Shown here piece after piece: positions 27,240 through 36,597 of a stretch of DNA of 64,000 nt. The stretch lies in NCBI RefSeq assembly GCF_004011805.1, contig NZ_RCHJ01000017.1, positions 96,757 to 160,756 of the forward strand, written 5' to 3'. This DNA comes from Piscinibacter defluvii. Lineage in GTDB: Bacteria > Pseudomonadota > Gammaproteobacteria > Burkholderiales > Burkholderiaceae_C. The translations under genes and the position numbers were made by a program. The notes beneath the pieces were generated by a model that worked only from the letters and a program-made list of their open reading frames with translations, did no database searches and was not told where the DNA came from. Positions within the stretch are counted from its first letter, which is position 1. The number at the start of each line of letters is the position of its first letter.

Positions 27240-29185
27240 GACGGTTGCCCCGTCATCGCAGCTGGAGTCCGGATCGCCTTCGGTGGCGTCGAACGTGTTG
27301 CTCTGGGCTCATCCGCATCCGGGTCGAGGATCGGAAACCGACCCTTGATGATCCGCCCGCCCGACACCGAGGCGAAGTACTGCAGGTTCGGCAGCTTTCC
27401 CAGCACGTCGGCCGGCACCATCTCCTCGAAGCTCTCGGTGAGCTGCGTCGAGTAGCTCGACGAGAAGTCGCCCAGGTGTGCGTCGGCGCCGCTGCTCAGG
27501 CCCACGCGCACCGAGTGGATCGCGGTCTTGCCGAAGGTCTCGACCACGAAGTCCTGCGTCGGCCGGTCCTTGGATCGCAGCGCGATCAGGTTGTTCAGGT
27601 TGCCCAGCGCCATGCGCGCCGCGTCTTCACTGCCCAGCCGCTTGGCCAGGTCGGCCAGCGTCTGCATCGCGCAGGTGGTGAAGATGCCACCCTCGGCACC
27701 CTTGTTCAGGATCTCGATCAGCGGCTGGTTGATGACGTTCGACACCTCGTCCACGAACAGCGAGATGCGCCGGTAGCCGCCCAGGTTGTAGCGCATGCCC
27801 GCACGGGCGGCCAGGTCGGCCAGGGCCAGTGCGCCGATGGCGGTAGCCACCGACGGGTCGGGCAGGGAATCGAGGCACATGTACAACACATGGCCCGCGC
27901 GCTCTATCTTCTCGAAGTTCATGATCGGCCTCGCATCACCGGCGTCGAAGGGGTCGGGCGACAGGCTGCGGCCCAGGTCGCCCGAGGTCAGCATCGAGAG
28001 CACCGGCAGCAGGTTGGCGGTGATCTTCTGGTAGTGCTCGCGGTTGTGGCGGAAGGTGCGCACCTGGGCGTCAAGCACCTTGTTGCGCTGCGACTGCGGG
28101 ACGTGGTGCTCGTAGAAGGCGACCAGGGCCAGCAGGTCCGCACTGGCCGCCTCCGACGGGCGCTTCATGTTGCCGCGGTGCGCGTCGTGCAGCAGCTTCT
28201 TCATCTCCGGCTGGTCGCGCCAGCCGGTGCCGAGAAGCCGCTCGTAGAAGCGGCGCAGTGTCGCTTCCAGCACGGGCTCGATGCCGCCCTCGATGTACTT
28301 GGTGAGCTTGACCAGGTTCGGCCGCTCCTCCAGTTCGACCAAGCCCTGCACGACCACGTTCACGGCGTCCCAGCCGAAGGCGGAGAAGGCGCCGGCCGTG
28401 TCCGGCGGCATGATCGACTGGATCCGCGAGGCGATCTCGGTGGGCTTCTGCCAGTTGAAGGTGAAGTCCAGGCGCACGCCGGCCTCAGGAAAGGCGGGGT
28501 GGAACTCGAGGAAGGTGTCGGCCTCGCGCCAGTCCTCGCAGGCGCGCTGCGTGACACGCTTCAGGCGGCGGCTGTTCTTGGGATCGATGACGATCACCAC
28601 GTCGCCGCGGCGGACGGCCTGCGTCACCAGGTTGGCCAGCGCCACGCCCTTGCCCGACTGGGTGGTGCCCACCAGCAAGGTGCCGCCTTCGAAGTTCTGC
28701 AGCGGCCGGTGCAGGGGCACCTCGCGCGGTTCGACGCCATGGATGTAGGGCAGACCGATCTCGGCATCGGGTTGCGGTCGTGCGTCGTAGCCCAGCACCT
28801 GCAGCAGGCGGGGCGACACGGTGAACTCCCGGTAGTCGACCTTGGCCAGTTCGTAGAGGCGCTGCGAGTGGACGGGCCGCCACTCGAAGCCGAAGCCCAG
28901 GAATACCGCGTCAGGCTTCTCGGTCCAGCGGGCGACGGCCCGTGTGCTCAGCACCTGGATGCCGCGGCCGGAGAGCGAGGCGCGCAGCACCAGGGTGTGA
29001 ACGCCCTGCGCCAGCCGCAGGACGCCCATCGCCAGGCAGAAAGCGGCGAGCGGGAGTGCGAGCTGTCGCGGGAGGAGGCCCAGTCCGCCGGTGACTGCGA
29101 AGAACAGCAGGGCGGATGCCCAGACGGCGGCGGCGTACACCTCGTAGGCGCGCCGCCAGGGCATCTCGTAGCGGCGCATCAGCAT
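27236..29185 (-). CDS. traD: TraD, type IV coupling protein
   Basis: A 649-residue hexameric DNA-pumping ATPase that connects relaxosome and channel. Two N-terminal transmembrane segments lie at about residues 18-55. Walker A is GTTQSGKGVALAN near residue 168, and Walker B is RISLFVDEVSNVIN near residue 485. I place the start at ATG 29185, one base after the traI stop, with GAGGAG upstream; longer upstream extensions are artefacts. The TraI-TraD-DUF4400 order fits MobH-type elements. Confidence 0.95.
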   Translation of the reverse strand: MLMRRYEMPWRRAYEVYAAAVWASALLFFAVTGGLGLLPRQLALPLAAFCLAMGVLRLAQGVHTLVLRASLSGRGIQVLSTRAVARWTEKPDAVFLGFGFEWRPVHSQRLYELAKVDYREFTVSPRLLQVLGYDARPQPDAEIGLPYIHGVEPREVPLHRPLQNFEGGTLLVGTTQSGKGVALANLVTQAVRRGDVVIVIDPKNSRRLKRVTQRACEDWREADTFLEFHPAFPEAGVRLDFTFNWQKPTEIASRIQSIMPPDTAGAFSAFGWDAVNVVVQGLVELEERPNLVKLTKYIEGGIEPVLEATLRRFYERLLGTGWRDQPEMKKLLHDAHRGNMKRPSEAASADLLALVAFYEHHVPQSQRNKVLDAQVRTFRHNREHYQKITANLLPVLSMLTSGDLGRSLSPDPFDAGDARPIMNFEKIERAGHVLYMCLDSLPDPSVATAIGALALADLAARAGMRYNLGGYRRISLFVDEVSNVINQPLIEILNKGAEGGIFTTCAMQTLADLAKRLGSEDAARMALGNLNNLIALRSKDRPTQDFVVETFGKTAIHSVRVGLSSGADAHLGDFSSSYSTQLTESFEEMVPADVLGKLPNLQYFASVSGGRIIKGRFPILDPDADEPRATRSTPPKAIRTPAAMTGQPS

Positions 29186-29186
29186 G

Positions 29187-30902
29187 TCAGGGCTCCTCGT
29201 GCGCGGCCGGCTCGAAGGCGGCAGGGTCGAAACCATCGATGCAGGCTGGGGCAACGACCAGCCCGATGGTCGGCTCGCCGCGGAAGTCGGCCGTGACGGT
29301 GGCCGGGCCATCCCGTCCGGCATGTACCAGCAGGCCGACATCGGCCAGCGCCCGACCCGCCAGCGCGGGCTGCACGCCATGCCGCTCCAGTTCAGCCAGC
29401 GGCACGAACAGGCCGGCCGCGACAGGTGCGGCGGCCGCAGCGCTGCCCGGCCCATTGAGGGTGCCGACGATGGCCGCGAGGGCATCGCGCACGGCAGGGT
29501 TCAGGCGCATGGGTGCGTTCAGCTTGAAGGTCGGCGCCGCGGCCGGCGGCGGGGAGGGCGGAGGGGGCGGCGACGGGACAGCCAGGTCGGCAACGACAGC
29601 AGGGGGCGGTGCCGGGGTCTGTGACACCGGCGGCGGGGATGCGCGAGCTGCCGGTGATGTGGCCACCTCGGTGGCGTCGAGCAAAGAGAACTGGGTGCCG
29701 GGCGGCGGTGCCGGGGCTGGCGCCGGTGCAGTCGTTGGCGCCTTCTGTGTGGTCCGCGTGGCGCCAGGTGGGCAGACCAACGAGATGGTCAATGGCTCGG
29801 CCGGCGGCGTGACACCGTTCAGCAGGATCGCCGGCGATGCCAGCTTCACAGCCTCCGCGGCGGTCTTCAACTCAGGCGGCAGGACGAACCAGGTCGAGGC
29901 GCCGTCCGGCTGCTGCACGAAGACCCCGGCCTCCAGAAGCAGATCGAGCATCGTCTCAGGCGCCTTCGGGATGCCGGCCAGCTGATCGGCTTCGAGGAGT
30001 GCCTGGACATCGTGGGCCGCCTGCGGCCACAGCAGGAACAGCCCATCGGACCCCAGCCAGGCGCGCGACTTCTCCCGGTTCGGGAACCAGCTGGGACTGC
30101 CGGATGCCAGGCGACGCATGGCGTCGACCAGGTACCGCTCAAGGTGCGAGCCGAACTGAGGCACACCGTAGCGATCGGCGTTGGCCTGCAGGTTCCGGTC
30201 GACCACCAGCGCGAGCGATCGACGCACCAGAGCGTCGAGGACGTTGTGGTCACGGTATACCGGCTGCCCGCTGATGCTGGACAGGAGGTGCGGGACGATG
30301 ATGCTGTTGTCCTGCGCCAGGTACTGGAGCGTGGCTCCCGGGATGACCAGGGGCAGTGCGAACACGCCCAGGCCGCGCGACTCGGTGGCGTTCGGCCGCC
30401 AGCGAACGAAGTAGCGAGTAGCACTGCGCGATGCCAGCCAGTCGCCCAGGGGGACGAGGAACTGCGGCCACTCGCCACCCGCCTCGTCGGTCACGATCAG
30501 GTGGCTGAGCACCCGGTGCAGTTCGCAGCACAGGCCACCGATGAAGGTGGCCAGGCGCCAGCGCGGTTCAAGCTGGCGGCGCGCCGAGATCGTCGATCGT
30601 CCGGAGAAGATGTGCGCGTCGGTGCCTTGCAGGCTGTAGAACGCGACCTCCAGCCCGAGGTTCAGCAGGCCAGCAGGTGAGCTGAAGTAGTTGTCGGCGG
30701 TGGCGGGAAGGAGGTGGACATAGCTGGCATAGCGCTGCAGCAGCGGTTGCACCTCCGCGTCGAAGGCGTCTCGGGACAGGCCGAAGCACAGTCGGATGCG
30801 GCTGACGAGGTCGTCGGCGGATGCGAGCAGGTCAGGGACAAGCAGGGTGGCGAAGCCCGGGTCGGTGGCCGGGAACGCGGCGAGCGGGGCTGAGGACTGC
30901 AT
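29187..30902 (-). CDS. traI: TraI-like MobH-family relaxase, hallmark residues missing
   Basis: A 571-residue protein with an N-terminal TraI_2 (MobH) domain, a proline-rich linker (about residues 390-465) and a C-terminal TraI_2_C-like domain. MobH relaxases carry three consecutive histidines, a following histidine, and an HD hydrolase pair. Here the equivalent of HHH is NYF (residues 71-73), the following histidine site reads NLGLE (81-85), and the HD site reads CCELHR (125-130). The overall fold pattern (PATAD, GLEVAFYSLQ, VTDE) is kept. It may be a structural relaxosome protein or a degenerated enzyme, with another nickase outside the window. Confidence 0.8.
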   Translation of the reverse strand: MQSSAPLAAFPATDPGFATLLVPDLLASADDLVSRIRLCFGLSRDAFDAEVQPLLQRYASYVHLLPATADNYFSSPAGLLNLGLEVAFYSLQGTDAHIFSGRSTISARRQLEPRWRLATFIGGLCCELHRVLSHLIVTDEAGGEWPQFLVPLGDWLASRSATRYFVRWRPNATESRGLGVFALPLVIPGATLQYLAQDNSIIVPHLLSSISGQPVYRDHNVLDALVRRSLALVVDRNLQANADRYGVPQFGSHLERYLVDAMRRLASGSPSWFPNREKSRAWLGSDGLFLLWPQAAHDVQALLEADQLAGIPKAPETMLDLLLEAGVFVQQPDGASTWFVLPPELKTAAEAVKLASPAILLNGVTPPAEPLTISLVCPPGATRTTQKAPTTAPAPAPAPPPGTQFSLLDATEVATSPAARASPPPVSQTPAPPPAVVADLAVPSPPPPPSPPPAAAPTFKLNAPMRLNPAVRDALAAIVGTLNGPGSAAAAAPVAAGLFVPLAELERHGVQPALAGRALADVGLLVHAGRDGPATVTADFRGEPTIGLVVAPACIDGFDPAAFEPAAHEEP

Positions 30903-31116
30903 GGCGGGCGCAGACGAGTGCTGCGGCCATGCTGGCGCGAAAGGCGGGGGCGCGAACGGCGAAAGGAGCGGTCTGGTCGCGGGCTATCGAGGTCAGCAGC
31001 GCGGGGTACTCCGGTATCGCACCTCTGCGCGCCAGCGAAATCATGACCGCTAACATCGGAACGCGTCCTCGACCAATCGAGTCATGGACGGGGCTACGAA
31101 GACGGTGACATCTGCT

Positions 31117-32478
31117 ATGGCTGCTGAGCGCAAAGCAATCTTCATTTCGCATGCCACACCCGAAGACAACCACTTTGTGCGGTGGCTCGGCGCCAAGCTC
31201 ACGGCAATGGGCTACGAAGTTTGGGCCGACGTCATGAGATTGCACGGGGGCGTTGACTGGGCACGTGAGCTGGAGGGTGCACTTCGGAAGCGCGCTGCCA
31301 AGATGCTCCTCGTGTGCACGCCCACCGGGCTTGAGAAGCAAGGCGTTCGGAACGAAATTCAGATTGGGTCCGACTTGGCCCGAGAGCTGAATGACAAGGC
31401 CTTCATAATTCCACTTCGGCTTGAGACCCCCTACGAAGCTCCATTTCTGGTCGCCCAAGCGCAGTACATCGACTTCAAGTCAGGCTGGGCCAGAGGTCTG
31501 ACGGAGCTGGCGGATTTGCTCCGCGACATCGGTCTCCCTCGTGAAGCCCCCGGCGCGATGACATCCTGGCTGGACAGCCATGCGCTGGGCGCCGACCAGC
31601 TACTGGGCAAGTCGGAGCCGCTGGTGTCTAACTGGCTGCAGGTTCAGAGACAGCCCAAGCGCATCCACTTCTGCGAGTCCGTTGTCGGGGCACCGCTGGA
31701 GCCCTTCCTTAACCGGCAGAACCACTCGTTCGCCGCAGTGCCACACCGTGCAGGCGTCATCACGTTTGCGGTTCCTGATGCCGACGGCAACCTGGGAGCT
31801 GGCCTGCCGGGGAAGGATGTCGCTTCGGTCTCGACCCGCAGGTTTTTGGAGGAAGGATGGCCAGACTACGGGATTGAGCCGTACCAGGCCAAGCGCATGT
31901 ACTCCGACCTGGGCGCTCAGGCGTTCGACAAGTTTTGCCGAAACCGAGGTCTGAAAGGGTTCGCCGGATCGGGCAGGCGACTCAGTTGGTGGGGGGACAT
32001 CAAGACAGCGCCGTCGGGCCAGGTGCGCTTTGATTGGAGCTACCGCCGTGGCTCCCGCCAGGTCATCGGCCAGTCAGGCAAGCGCGGCGTGCATTGGCAC
32101 TATGCGATGAACGCGCAACTGCGAGCCTCGCCGCTATGGCACCTTCGCGTCTCGCCCAGGCTGGTTTTCAGCGAAAACGGCATGGACGCGATCGAGGACG
32201 CGAAACGATCACATGTGCTGCGGCGGTCCTTCGCAAAGGGCTGGCGGAATGCCCGCTGGCGCGACATGCTCTGCGCCTACCTATGGTGGCTCGCCGACCG
32301 GAAGTCGGAACTCCACCTCCCCGTAGGCGCGGGCGAGGTCATCGCGCTGGCCGTGCCACCCATGCAGTTCAGTTGTCCGGTGACTGTGCTCGAAGGAGAC
32401 GAACTTCCGCCGGACGATGACGACCCGGACATTCCCGCCGACGTCTGGGCCGACGAGATGTCCGAGGAAGAAGAATGA
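31117..32478 (+). CDS. TIR-APAZ effector of a SPARTA system
   Basis: A 453-residue protein with an N-terminal TIR domain and a C-terminal APAZ domain. The opening IFISHATPEDNHFVRWL, then GYEVWADV, is nearly the sequence seen in characterised SPARTA TIR-APAZ proteins. The glutamate in GVRNEIQIG (about residue 80) sits where the catalytic TIR glutamate lies. The tail is acidic (about residues 430-453). In SPARTA, guide-directed recognition of target DNA by the partner Argonaute triggers oligomerisation and NAD(P) hydrolysis, killing or arresting the cell. I chose ATG 31117; ATG 31084 would add 11 residues. It overlaps the Argonaute gene by ATGA. Confidence 0.93.
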   Translation: MAAERKAIFISHATPEDNHFVRWLGAKLTAMGYEVWADVMRLHGGVDWARELEGALRKRAAKMLLVCTPTGLEKQGVRNEIQIGSDLARELNDKAFIIPLRLETPYEAPFLVAQAQYIDFKSGWARGLTELADLLRDIGLPREAPGAMTSWLDSHALGADQLLGKSEPLVSNWLQVQRQPKRIHFCESVVGAPLEPFLNRQNHSFAAVPHRAGVITFAVPDADGNLGAGLPGKDVASVSTRRFLEEGWPDYGIEPYQAKRMYSDLGAQAFDKFCRNRGLKGFAGSGRRLSWWGDIKTAPSGQVRFDWSYRRGSRQVIGQSGKRGVHWHYAMNAQLRASPLWHLRVSPRLVFSENGMDAIEDAKRSHVLRRSFAKGWRNARWRDMLCAYLWWLADRKSELHLPVGAGEVIALAVPPMQFSCPVTVLEGDELPPDDDDPDIPADVWADEMSEEEE

Positions 32479-34031
32479 GCCGCCCGCCTCGCCCTCAGTT
32501 GGTCCACGTCGAAGAGCCCAAGCTAGAGTTCCGGTACGGCCAGGAACTCGAATACTCGCGCGATGGCCTGTATTTATACGGGCCGGTGGATGCAACTGTG
32601 AACCCCAGGCCCATCCGCTACGGCTTCATAGGCACCAGGGCGGGGTTGGAACGTTTCGGCCGTTGGGCCGAGCAAGTGTCGTCGTTCATCGCCACGCCAC
32701 CGCCGCGACGCGGCGCGAAGGAACACGAGCCACACCATGTCCCGTTTCCAGGCTTCGCGGAGGCCTTCAACGCGATATGGAGCACAAGGCCGACGCGCGT
32801 CATCAGCGACCTTGATGAAGCAGACCTACATCGACGCATCCACATCGCGAATCGTCATGAGGCCATCAAGGCGGTGGTCGATGTGTTTGTTGACCGATTG
32901 GTCGAGGCACACCGCCGGGACGAGGACCCGCCGAGCTTCTGGTACGTCGTCATCCCGGAGTTCGTGTACGAGCTCGGTCGGCCAAAGTCTACTGTCCCCA
33001 AGGCGGATCGAGTCGAGGGGAAGGTCACGCTGACGGAGCGTGACGCGCTCAGGCTGGCAAAGCAGCCGACGCTGTTCGGCGACGCCGAGGAGGAAGCCGA
33101 GGTCTACAAGTACGAGAAGAACTTTCGTCGACAGCTCAAGGCCAGGCTTCTGGACCAGAAAGTGGTAACGCAGCTCGTGCGGGAGAGCACGCTCGCTCCA
33201 TGGGACTTCCTGAAGTCGAACGGGCAGCCAAAGCGCCAGTTAGAGGACCCGGCGACGCTGGCCTGGAAGCTTTGCTCAGGGTCGTACTACAAAAGCGGCG
33301 GCCGTCCTTGGCAGATTGGCTCAATGCGGCCTGGTGTCTGCTACGTTGGATTGGTCTACAAGCGGCAGAACGACGACGATGAGGCGAGCCACTCCGTTTG
33401 CGCGGCGCAGATGTTCCTGTCCGACGGAGAAGGCGTGGTTTTTCGCGGTGCACTCGGGCCGTGGTTCCACCCCGAGACGAAGCAGTTCCATCTTGATGCG
33501 TCGGCGGCTGCACGCCTAGTCGGCACGGTGCTCAACGAGTACAAGAGCAAGCACGGCAAGGAGCCGACCGAGCTCTTCATCCATGCGAAGTCTTCGTTTA
33601 ACGACGACGAGTGGGCAGGGTTCACAGCTGCCTGCGAAGGGACGACCACGAATGTCGTCGGCGTTCAAATCTCGGACGCATGGGACCAGCTGAAACTGTT
33701 CCGGTCTGGCGAGTACCCGGTCATCCGTGGGACGGCCATGGTCATCGGCGAGCGGTCCGGCTTCCTGTGGACGTCCGGCTTTGTTCCGAGGCTCGGCACC
33801 TACATGGGGCCCGACACGCCGAATCCCTTGGAGGTGCGCATTCGCCGTGGTGAGGCATCGCTCGCGACAGTCATGCGAGACGTACTCGCCCTGTCGAAAA
33901 TCAACTTCAACACCTGTCTCTTCAACGACCGTTCACCGGTGACCATTCGCTTTGCGGATGCCATTGGCGACATCCTCGTCGCCGCACCGCGGAACAATGA
34001 GCCGATGCTTCCATTCAAGTTCTACATTTGA
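32475..34031 (+). CDS. Short prokaryotic Argonaute of a SPARTA system
   Basis: A 518-residue short pAgo with MID and PIWI domains only. The N-terminus (VEEPKLEFRYGQE, ARDGLYLYGP-like stretch), the MID region with LKARLLDQKVVTQLVRE near residue 218 and the C-terminal end LPFKFYI match SPARTA Argonautes. The PIWI catalytic aspartates are replaced: GVCYVGLVYK where the first should be and LFIHAKSSFND where the second should be. This means it binds guide and target but cannot cut, as in SPARTA. It is co-translated with the TIR-APAZ gene and points towards the convergent flhC-like gene. Confidence 0.93.
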   Translation: MSRPPRPQLVHVEEPKLEFRYGQELEYSRDGLYLYGPVDATVNPRPIRYGFIGTRAGLERFGRWAEQVSSFIATPPPRRGAKEHEPHHVPFPGFAEAFNAIWSTRPTRVISDLDEADLHRRIHIANRHEAIKAVVDVFVDRLVEAHRRDEDPPSFWYVVIPEFVYELGRPKSTVPKADRVEGKVTLTERDALRLAKQPTLFGDAEEEAEVYKYEKNFRRQLKARLLDQKVVTQLVRESTLAPWDFLKSNGQPKRQLEDPATLAWKLCSGSYYKSGGRPWQIGSMRPGVCYVGLVYKRQNDDDEASHSVCAAQMFLSDGEGVVFRGALGPWFHPETKQFHLDASAAARLVGTVLNEYKSKHGKEPTELFIHAKSSFNDDEWAGFTAACEGTTTNVVGVQISDAWDQLKLFRSGEYPVIRGTAMVIGERSGFLWTSGFVPRLGTYMGPDTPNPLEVRIRRGEASLATVMRDVLALSKINFNTCLFNDRSPVTIRFADAIGDILVAAPRNNEPMLPFKFYI

Positions 34032-34190
34032 TCGCCGCGCGCGGTCGATCCTCAGGCCGATGGAGCCAGCGAGCGAACTGGACTGAACGTGGCGGCACCG
34101 GACGTTCGCAGTCCGTTGTTGGATGTCAGCAACAGCTGTATTGCCAGCCATGGGCCAGCGGCAGAGTGTCGGCAGGTTTGGACGTGAGGC

Positions 34191-34850
34191 TCATGGCCCA
34201 CGCTGTCCTCCCATGGGTGCAGCAAGGTGCACGTTTGAAGGGCCGGCTTGCACCTGCAGTAGGACGAGCATCCCAAGCTGCTCCGCACTCGGCGCAACTA
34301 AAGGCTGCACCGGAAACGCCCCCTGCACCCGCGGGTCCGTGCCGTACCGCTGCACCAACTTGCAGAACGGGCAGTGGTCGTTCGACCGCGCCACGGAGCC
34401 GAAGGCCGCCAGGAACTCGCTGTGGCAGGTCGGGCAGGTGACGAGCGAGAAGCTCCTCGTGTCGGTGAGCCACAGGCCGTCCGTGTGCGCGGCCAGATCG
34501 AAGGCGCGGTCGAAGCTGATGCGGTGCGGCGGCTGGCAGATGCCGACGTAGTGGCGGTAGGCGCCGACGAGAGCCTCACCCGCAGAGAAGTCGGCGTCGC
34601 GCAGACGGCGGTACAGGGCCACGACGATCGAGGCCTCGGCGCGGTGGAGCAGGTTGGCGCCGTGGTACCACTCCGGGGAGTCCGGCGAGCGCCCTCGAGG
34701 CACGGCGAGGCGATCGGGGAAGAGCAGGCGCAGCGCCTCGCGGGGCGGCAGGCCCGTCAGATGACCGATGGTGCGCACGCGTGCACCGCAGGCCGCACAG
34801 GCCTTGGCCAGCGCCAGGGCGCGCAACTGGCGATCGACCCGCGACTGCAT
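34191..34850 (-). CDS. FlhC-like transcriptional activator (SetC/AcaC type)
   Basis: A 219-residue FlhC homologue. The N-terminal helix LRALALAKACAACGARVRTI, the HLTGLPPREALRLLF helix-turn-helix and the C-terminal zinc site CPTC (near residue 141) with CPFC (near 162) match FlhC. In SXT/R391 (SetC) and IncC plasmids (AcaC) FlhC-like proteins with FlhD-like partners switch on transfer genes. Here it follows the flhD-like gene by 24 bases. No flagellar gene is nearby, so a role in transfer control is likely. Its 3' end converges on the Argonaute gene. Confidence 0.87.
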   Translation of the reverse strand: MQSRVDRQLRALALAKACAACGARVRTIGHLTGLPPREALRLLFPDRLAVPRGRSPDSPEWYHGANLLHRAEASIVVALYRRLRDADFSAGEALVGAYRHYVGICQPPHRISFDRAFDLAAHTDGLWLTDTRSFSLVTCPTCHSEFLAAFGSVARSNDHCPFCKLVQRYGTDPRVQGAFPVQPLVAPSAEQLGMLVLLQVQAGPSNVHLAAPMGGQRGP

Positions 34851-34874
34851 GGCCAGTGACCCGGCAACTGAGCG

Positions 34875-35180
34875 TCAGGCGGCCGAACTGGCCGTCACAT
34901 GGCGGGGCGCGTGGACCGCGGCCAGCGGTCGAACCAGCGGCAGCGGTGTGTCGAGCAGGCTGACCAGGTCGCGGCGCGGCGGGAAGAGCGTCGCGTCGCC
35001 CAGGTTGGCCACGATGGCCATCAGCTGCTGGACGCTCATCGTGCCGAGCCGCTCTGCCTGCATGGCGTCGAGCGAGAAGCGGCAGCACGCGGCCGTGCGG
35101 TCGTGGAGGATGCCGTCGCGGATGGTAAGCAGCAGGGTCAGGTTGGCGATCTGCACATCGGAGAGCTGGACCTGGTTCAT
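34875..35180 (-). CDS. FlhD-like transcriptional activator (SetD/AcaD type)
   Basis: A 101-residue FlhD homologue. The pattern QIANLTLLLTIRDGILHDRTAA then CRFSLDAMQAERLGTMSVQQLM follows FlhD (LSYLLLAQRLI, MFRLG, LTLPQMVKL). It starts at ATG 35180 with GAGGA upstream and precedes the flhC-like gene. FlhD and FlhC form a hetero-hexamer that activates sigma-70 promoters. As in SXT, this pair probably controls the tra operons. No CI- or SetR-like repressor was found in this window. Confidence 0.85.
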   Translation of the reverse strand: MNQVQLSDVQIANLTLLLTIRDGILHDRTAACCRFSLDAMQAERLGTMSVQQLMAIVANLGDATLFPPRRDLVSLLDTPLPLVRPLAAVHAPRHVTASSAA

Positions 35181-35532
35181 GGTGCGTCCTCGCGTGGGGA
35201 CCACGAGCCCGTGCAGGGCAGGGTGGAGGGGTTGGTCGGTGGATGCGGGTCGTGTTGCGGTGGCTGAAGGAAGGGTTCCGGCGCTGTGCGGCCAGCATAG
35301 GGTGGGCGACAGGTCGACTTCAATGGGCGGCGCGGGCCTGTGCATCTGCTTACCGAATTGCCACTCGCAAGCCCTGGCGAATTCCGGCGAATGCGTGAGC
35401 GCCACCGCATGACGCGATGTGCGGCGTGAACGACGCCCTTGTCGGGGCGCCGTGCAACGTCGGCGCCGGTACGGTCGGCGAACGGGGTTACCCCCGCTCG
35501 CCGTCGTGCCGGACGGCCTGCTCAGGCCGTGC
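35181..35532. other. flhDC-like promoter region and DUF932 3' end
   Basis: A 352-base gene-free stretch. It must contain the promoter of the flhD-like gene on the minus strand, and the part near 35290-35400 is less GC-rich. A perfect inverted repeat, ACGGCCTG (35513-35520) and CAGGCCGT (35523-35530), lies directly after the DUF932 stop. It has no thymine run, so it is at most a weak terminator. No gene is supported here. Confidence 0.4.
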
Positions 35533-36597
35533 TCAGATCGCTTCGGCCAGACCCTTCCACTCGGCGGTGCCGAGCTCGATCAGCTTGCCGCCCAGCGCCT
35601 CGAACTCCGTGGCGCGGTCGTAGTCGTCGATCTCCTGGCTGTAGTGCGTCACCGCATTGACCAGCCCGTAGCCCGAGAGCTCGCCCTCGGTGATCAGATG
35701 CCGCAGCACGCCCGAGCGCTCGACATCGTTGAGCGTGTAGCGCTGGGCCAGCACCTCGACCGTCTTCACCGGGTCGCCGACGAGGGGGATCCTCAGCGTC
35801 TTCTGCAGCTTCTGCGCCGTCTGCCGGAAGCTCGCTTCCGACACCGCCGCCTGCACCACGTCGCGCACCTTCAGGAAGAAGGCCTTGTCGTCGGCACGCA
35901 GGGTGTCGTCCTGGTAGACCTGCAGGCCCTCGTCCTCGGTGCCGAGCGAACGGCCCACGTGCGTCTTGCGCAGCGACCGGTCGGCCGCGATCAGGCCGTT
36001 GCGGCAGACCAGCCGGTACAGCAGCGGCTGCACCGACAGCGTACCCTGGCCGACCTCGGAGTTCGAGATCACCACGCCGGCCTGCACCACGTCGCCCGGC
36101 GCCATCTCGTAGGTCAGGCGCGAGGTGATGCACTTCAGGTACATGCGCGTCTCGGTCAGCTCGACCGACTCGAAACGCACGTCGGGCAGCTGCTGCAGGA
36201 TGGGCAGCACGCTTTCGGCGAGGTCGAAGTTGTCGAGCCGGCGGTAGCGGTCCGACAGCACCGCGCGCACCTGGCCGCCCAGGGTGCGCAGCATGCGCCG
36301 GTCGTCCTCGCTCTGCAGCCAGGTGTTGACGTTGCGGTCCAGCAGCACCGGTTGCTCCTCGCGCATGCGCTCGAAGTACGCGTGCGGGATCTTCAGCTTG
36401 TCGGCCAGCTGGCGGCGCGCCAGCGGCGTGACGCCGTAGCGCACCGGGTTGCCGGCTTCGTTGACGATGATGTGCGTCTGGCCGTCGTCGCCGGTGCTGT
36501 GATGCACCAGCTGCGACGGCACGATCAGGTCCTTCTTCGAGTGCAGCTGGCGCTCCAGTTCCTGGGCCAGGCTCACGAGGGTACGTCCGCTCTTCAT
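35533..36597 (-). CDS. DUF932 domain protein
   Basis: A 354-residue DUF932 protein, a family frequent on plasmids, ICEs and phages with no settled function. Family stretches are LKIPHAYFERMREEQPVLLD near residue 90, VRAVLSDRYRRLDNFDLAE near 129, and YQDDTLRADDKAFFLKVRD near 243. It starts at ATG 36597 with GGAG upstream. A GC hairpin (36653-36669) lies in its leader. It reads in the same direction as the TOPRIM and GHKL genes but is separated from them by a terminator. Confidence 0.87.
   Translation of the reverse strand: MKSGRTLVSLAQELERQLHSKKDLIVPSQLVHHSTGDDGQTHIIVNEAGNPVRYGVTPLARRQLADKLKIPHAYFERMREEQPVLLDRNVNTWLQSEDDRRMLRTLGGQVRAVLSDRYRRLDNFDLAESVLPILQQLPDVRFESVELTETRMYLKCITSRLTYEMAPGDVVQAGVVISNSEVGQGTLSVQPLLYRLVCRNGLIAADRSLRKTHVGRSLGTEDEGLQVYQDDTLRADDKAFFLKVRDVVQAAVSEASFRQTAQKLQKTLRIPLVGDPVKTVEVLAQRYTLNDVERSGVLRHLITEGELSGYGLVNAVTHYSQEIDDYDRATEFEALGGKLIELGTAEWKGLAEAI

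Noticed and set aside
27245..29296. 683-codon plus-strand ORF opposite traD
   Set aside because: Antisense shadow of a well-supported coupling protein, no ribosome site or family match.
29186..29485. N-terminal extension of traD
   Set aside because: It overlaps traI, and the ATG at 29185 follows the traI stop with a good ribosome site and gives the normal TraD start.
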